The notes below the pieces were generated by a model. It was given only the letters and a program-made list of their open reading frames with translations. It made no database searches and was not told the origin of the DNA. Positions 40,669-43,036 of a DNA stretch of 43,036 nucleotides are shown in pieces. The DNA lies in the NCBI GenBank assembly GCA_003389215.1, contig QQVP01000116.1:1-43036 (forward strand). The letters are read 5' to 3'. The number at the start of each line of letters is the position of its first letter. Positions within the stretch are counted from its first letter, which is position 1. The stretch comes from Planctomycetota bacterium. Lineage in GTDB: Bacteria; Planctomycetota; Planctomycetia; Pirellulales; UBA7805. Position numbers and translations under genes: made by a program.

Positions 40669-41268
40669 ATGATCCTCGAGCGCTCACGGCACGTGGGTCC
40701 CGTGGTGGAAATACCAGTGACCCGGACAATCGCCAAACGGTTCACATGGTACACCGGATTGGCCATCCTCACGAGCGCGTTAGGTCTCGTCGCGATATTC
40801 GCCTCAGTCCTCGCCACGCTGACGACGGTCATCGTGCTTGGAGTGCTTCTGACCCTGGGAGGCCTTGCCTACATTTTCGACACGTTGAGATCGTTAGATC
40901 GGGCTGGGTTTTGGTTGAATCTAGCGGCGGGTGGACTGTTTACAGTCGTGGGTGGTCTGATGATTTTCGATCCCGTCGATGGCGCTGTCGGTTTGACACT
41001 GCTGCTTGCCGCTTTCTTCATCGTTGAAGGAGTCCTGCGTTTCGTCTTGGCCGGTCAACATAGCGGCGGTTTCAAACACTGGTTGATCGGCACGGGCTTC
41101 ATCGATCTGCTGATCGGCGCCCTGATCGTCTTGAACTGGCCGTCCGCCAGCCTCGCCGTGATCGGAATTTTCGTCGGGCTCGAGATGATTCTTACGGGCG
41201 TGTCAATGTTGGTTGCTCGCCATGCGCAGGCCGCTAATCCATCGGTAGCTGAAAGGAACGAAATCTAG
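40669..41268 (+). CDS. HdeD-like DUF308 membrane protein
   Basis: A 199-residue membrane protein of the HdeD family. Six helices are seen, such as FTWYTGLAILTSALGLVAIF, TVIVLGVLLTLGGLAYIFD, AAGGLFTVVGGLMIFDP and AVIGIFVGLEMILTGVSML; GGLMIFDP is a family feature. In enteric bacteria HdeD protects from acid stress at high density, and the function elsewhere is open. The start is ATG 40669; a TTG at 40621 is possible. Its TAG overlaps the GTG of the next gene by one base (TAGTG), so the two are coupled. Confidence 0.86.
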   Translation: MILERSRHVGPVVEIPVTRTIAKRFTWYTGLAILTSALGLVAIFASVLATLTTVIVLGVLLTLGGLAYIFDTLRSLDRAGFWLNLAAGGLFTVVGGLMIFDPVDGAVGLTLLLAAFFIVEGVLRFVLAGQHSGGFKHWLIGTGFIDLLIGALIVLNWPSASLAVIGIFVGLEMILTGVSMLVARHAQAANPSVAERNEI

Positions 41269-41954
41269 TGCGGTACCAACTACTCTCGTGCATTGCACTC
41301 TTGGCGTGCCTGGCGTACGGTTGCGGACAATCGTCGACAACTGTCGACGTGCTGACGCATGTTGACGAGGCGGCCGACGAAGGCGCCGCTTTGACCCGTC
41401 CTGATCCGTTGACCCTACAGGATGTGACCGCGGAGATTGAAGCTGTGATGGAGACCGCGCAGCAATATGCGGAGCAGCAACGAGAGCAGTATCGCCGGCA
41501 AGTTCAGGATCGCGTCGCCAAGATTCAGAAGCAAATTGACGAGCTGCGTGACTTGGTAGAGAACAGACCACCAGCAATTGACACTGAAATTCAAGCTCTC
41601 TTTCAGAGGATGGAAGCGCAGCTGGGAGACGCGCGCAACCGAATGGTCGTCGATCGTGCCGACACCGAGGAGGCATGGAAGAATCTTCGGGCTGCGGTCG
41701 ATACTGCCGTGACGCAGTTAGAAGAATCGGCGACCAGCGCCCGCGAGCACATAACGGGCTCCACGCTGGACAACGGCTCGCCGACCGTCGCCCCGGACGT
41801 GTCGGCCACGGACACGTCAGTGGCAGACGATGGCACCACGACGCAAGAAGTCAACGTCCCGGATGCAGCTTCAAAGGAGAGAAAAAACGGCCAACGCACG
41901 AGCCCGGAAACCAAGACGTCAAACGAAGGTAACTCCGACGACGAGAAGAAGTGA
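41268..41954 (+). CDS. Coiled-coil lipoprotein
   Basis: A predicted lipoprotein of 228 residues, with signal peptide LLSCIALLACLAYGCG ending in a lipobox (LAYGC). A long Gln/Glu/Arg-rich coiled coil (YAEQQREQYRRQVQDRVAKI, residues about 66-150, with IDELRDLVE) follows, and a Ser/Thr/Asp-rich disordered tail. No conserved domain is recognised. It is translationally coupled to the HdeD-like membrane protein (one-base overlap), so a complex with it is plausible. The start codon is GTG. Confidence 0.78.
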   Translation: MRYQLLSCIALLACLAYGCGQSSTTVDVLTHVDEAADEGAALTRPDPLTLQDVTAEIEAVMETAQQYAEQQREQYRRQVQDRVAKIQKQIDELRDLVENRPPAIDTEIQALFQRMEAQLGDARNRMVVDRADTEEAWKNLRAAVDTAVTQLEESATSAREHITGSTLDNGSPTVAPDVSATDTSVADDGTTTQEVNVPDAASKERKNGQRTSPETKTSNEGNSDDEKK

Positions 41955-42154
41955 AGGCACCGCAAGATTCTATGACGACGGTAAATGTGAATGTGCATCG
42001 CTCGCCATCGACGACGATATCGAGACGAGAATGATTAGCAATGGCTCATTGAACGTCACAAGAATTCAAGCGAGCTGGAACCGCTCAAGAACCGACTTCG
42101 CCTTACCCATACTCCAAGTATCCAGCACTCTTGGGAACACTCCTGCGAGCTGAA

Positions 42155-42895
42155 TTACGACCAGTATTTGTCTCGGCCGTAATAGTCGTAAAGATGCTCT
42201 TCGTATTCCCGATTGATTGGCGTCGAGGGATCAAACTCGGGACTGTTCTTGATGGCTTCTCGATCGACGTTGACGTGGACTGCTTGCTCGACCCAGTAAA
42301 TTGAATCGATCCAGGCGGGTGAGACGATTACCTTCTTGCCGGGCAACCAGTTACGCGTGTCGACGATGAAGTAGCGGATTGCCCAGTGTTCATCGTCCAC
42401 GATGAGATCCTCGACATGTCCTATGCCGCCATCTTTGGCGGTAATGCTGTAACTGATCACTTCTTTCGCGCTGCGCAGCACGGCATTCTGCTTTTCCGGA
42501 TCGGGATGCTCGGATTCCGCATCGAGATAGACATCGGAGCCAACCGTGACCGGCCCTGCGGCTGGATTGCCCATCAAGGGCGAGTGCCAATTGAAGTAGC
42601 GTTCCAACTCTTTCTCCATTTCCAGAGAAACAGGCTGATCGGAGTAAATCGGCGGGCTGTCTTCGATTGCCTGTTGCGTGTGGGGTACGATCACGAAGTG
42701 ATGGTTCCAATCCCTATCTGCCACATCCTTCGGTGACAACAGCACTTGGCGGCCAGGTAGCCAGGTACCGGAATCCACGACGAGATAACGAATCTTCCAC
42801 GATGGATCGTGGAAACTCAGATCCTTGAGCGTGCCGACCTGACCGTCGACTCCGATCACCTTACTGCCAAAAGTTGCGGAAGCCGCGATGAGCAT
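42155..42895 (-). CDS. Double PRC-barrel domain protein
   Basis: A 246-residue soluble protein with two PRC-barrel domains. In each the core runs DPSWKIRYLVVDSGTWLPGRQ (first) and HWAIRYFIVDTRNWLPGKK (second), which shows internal duplication. PRC barrels occur in RimM, photosynthetic reaction centre H subunits and stress proteins, and bind RNA or proteins; the partner here is unknown. Start ATG 42895 has GAGGAGAGG ahead. The leader holds a four-unit hexamer repeat (42911-42934). The linker has proline- and acid-rich sequence. Confidence 0.88.
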   Translation of the reverse strand: MLIAASATFGSKVIGVDGQVGTLKDLSFHDPSWKIRYLVVDSGTWLPGRQVLLSPKDVADRDWNHHFVIVPHTQQAIEDSPPIYSDQPVSLEMEKELERYFNWHSPLMGNPAAGPVTVGSDVYLDAESEHPDPEKQNAVLRSAKEVISYSITAKDGGIGHVEDLIVDDEHWAIRYFIVDTRNWLPGKKVIVSPAWIDSIYWVEQAVHVNVDREAIKNSPEFDPSTPINREYEEHLYDYYGRDKYWS

Positions 42896-42910
42896 GATCC
42901 TCTCCTCATT

Positions 42911-42934
42911 GTCGGTGTCGGTGTCGGTGTCGGT
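42911..42934. repeat. GTCGGT hexamer repeat, four units
   Basis: Four perfect copies of GTCGGT in a row, 16 bases upstream of the PRC-barrel start on the minus strand, followed by a T-rich run (CTTTTTTT). A simple repeat in a leader can vary in number by slippage. Confidence 0.9.
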
Positions 42935-43036
42935 GCGCTTTTTTTACCCAGGCATAGGGATTGCAAGCAGTGTGCCAATGCGCTGTGGGGACGTAGACGC
43001 TCAGTTACACCCAAAGTGGGCAGAGAGCTGGGTGGT

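Noticed and set aside
40503..41027. 174-codon plus-strand frame ahead of and over HdeD
   Set aside because: It overlaps a clear six-helix HdeD gene in another frame and has no recognisable content.
42911..42934. Possible CRISPR-like array
   Set aside because: The units are contiguous hexamers without spacers; it is a simple repeat.

Overview
The window reads as a chromosomal segment of a high-GC planctomycete, most likely Pirellulales-like. This rests on two DUF1501 plus DUF1549/DUF1553 (cytochrome-like PSD) gene pairs, the planctomycete-style vWA, CBM6 and carboxypeptidase-regulatory lipoproteins, and the codon style. No rRNA, CRISPR array or plasmid/phage core is seen. All family names are from recognition of motifs by eye; no database was searched.

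Layout. (1) 1-1992: the 3' part of a group II intron with its reverse transcriptase/maturase. (2) 2114-5258: a DUF1501 and DUF1549/DUF1553 pair on the minus strand. (3) 5305-6813: a scarred junction with a dispersed repeat, a selenocysteine tRNA (selC), a C-terminal relic of a tyrosine integrase directly behind it, and a TPR gene broken by frameshifts. (4) 7100-11525: a second PSD/DUF1501 pair on the plus strand. (5) 11619-18377: a short inverted-repeat element (MITE-like), a CBM6 lipoprotein, a vWA membrane protein, mscL with a zinc ribbon, GtrA, a methyltransferase and an SH3/TPR protein. (6) 19017-23504: a compact sucrose locus with an invertase-like glycosidase, fructokinase, sucrose-phosphate phosphatase and sucrose-phosphate synthase. 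(7) 23654-42895: an island of small stress-associated genes: stand-alone GreA C-domain, MarR, methyltransferase, DUF2934, GNAT, DUF1328, CsbD, a desulforedoxin-like protein, a six-BON protein, an ethylene-receptor-like hybrid histidine kinase with a convergent receiver protein, a PNPOx-like flavoprotein, AI-2E permease, UspA, DUF2383, HdeD-like and PRC-barrel proteins.

How the parts may work together (inference): sucrose made by SPS and SPP can serve as a compatible solute and be recycled by the glycosidase and fructokinase. MscL handles the opposite osmotic shock. The genes right of 24 kb belong to families repeatedly induced by envelope, osmotic or oxidative stress, so regions 6 and 7 look like a stress-survival block with its own sensor kinase.

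Two dispersed repeat families tie the window together: a roughly 162-bp element with CTAG-bounded inverted ends (three copies) and a roughly 105-bp element with GAGCCCT inverted repeats (three copies). Many short perfect tandem duplications (8-20 bp) sit in the leaders of the right half. These repeats, the selC-linked integrase relic, an IS3-like orfA relic and the broken TPR gene point to an actively rearranged accessory region.
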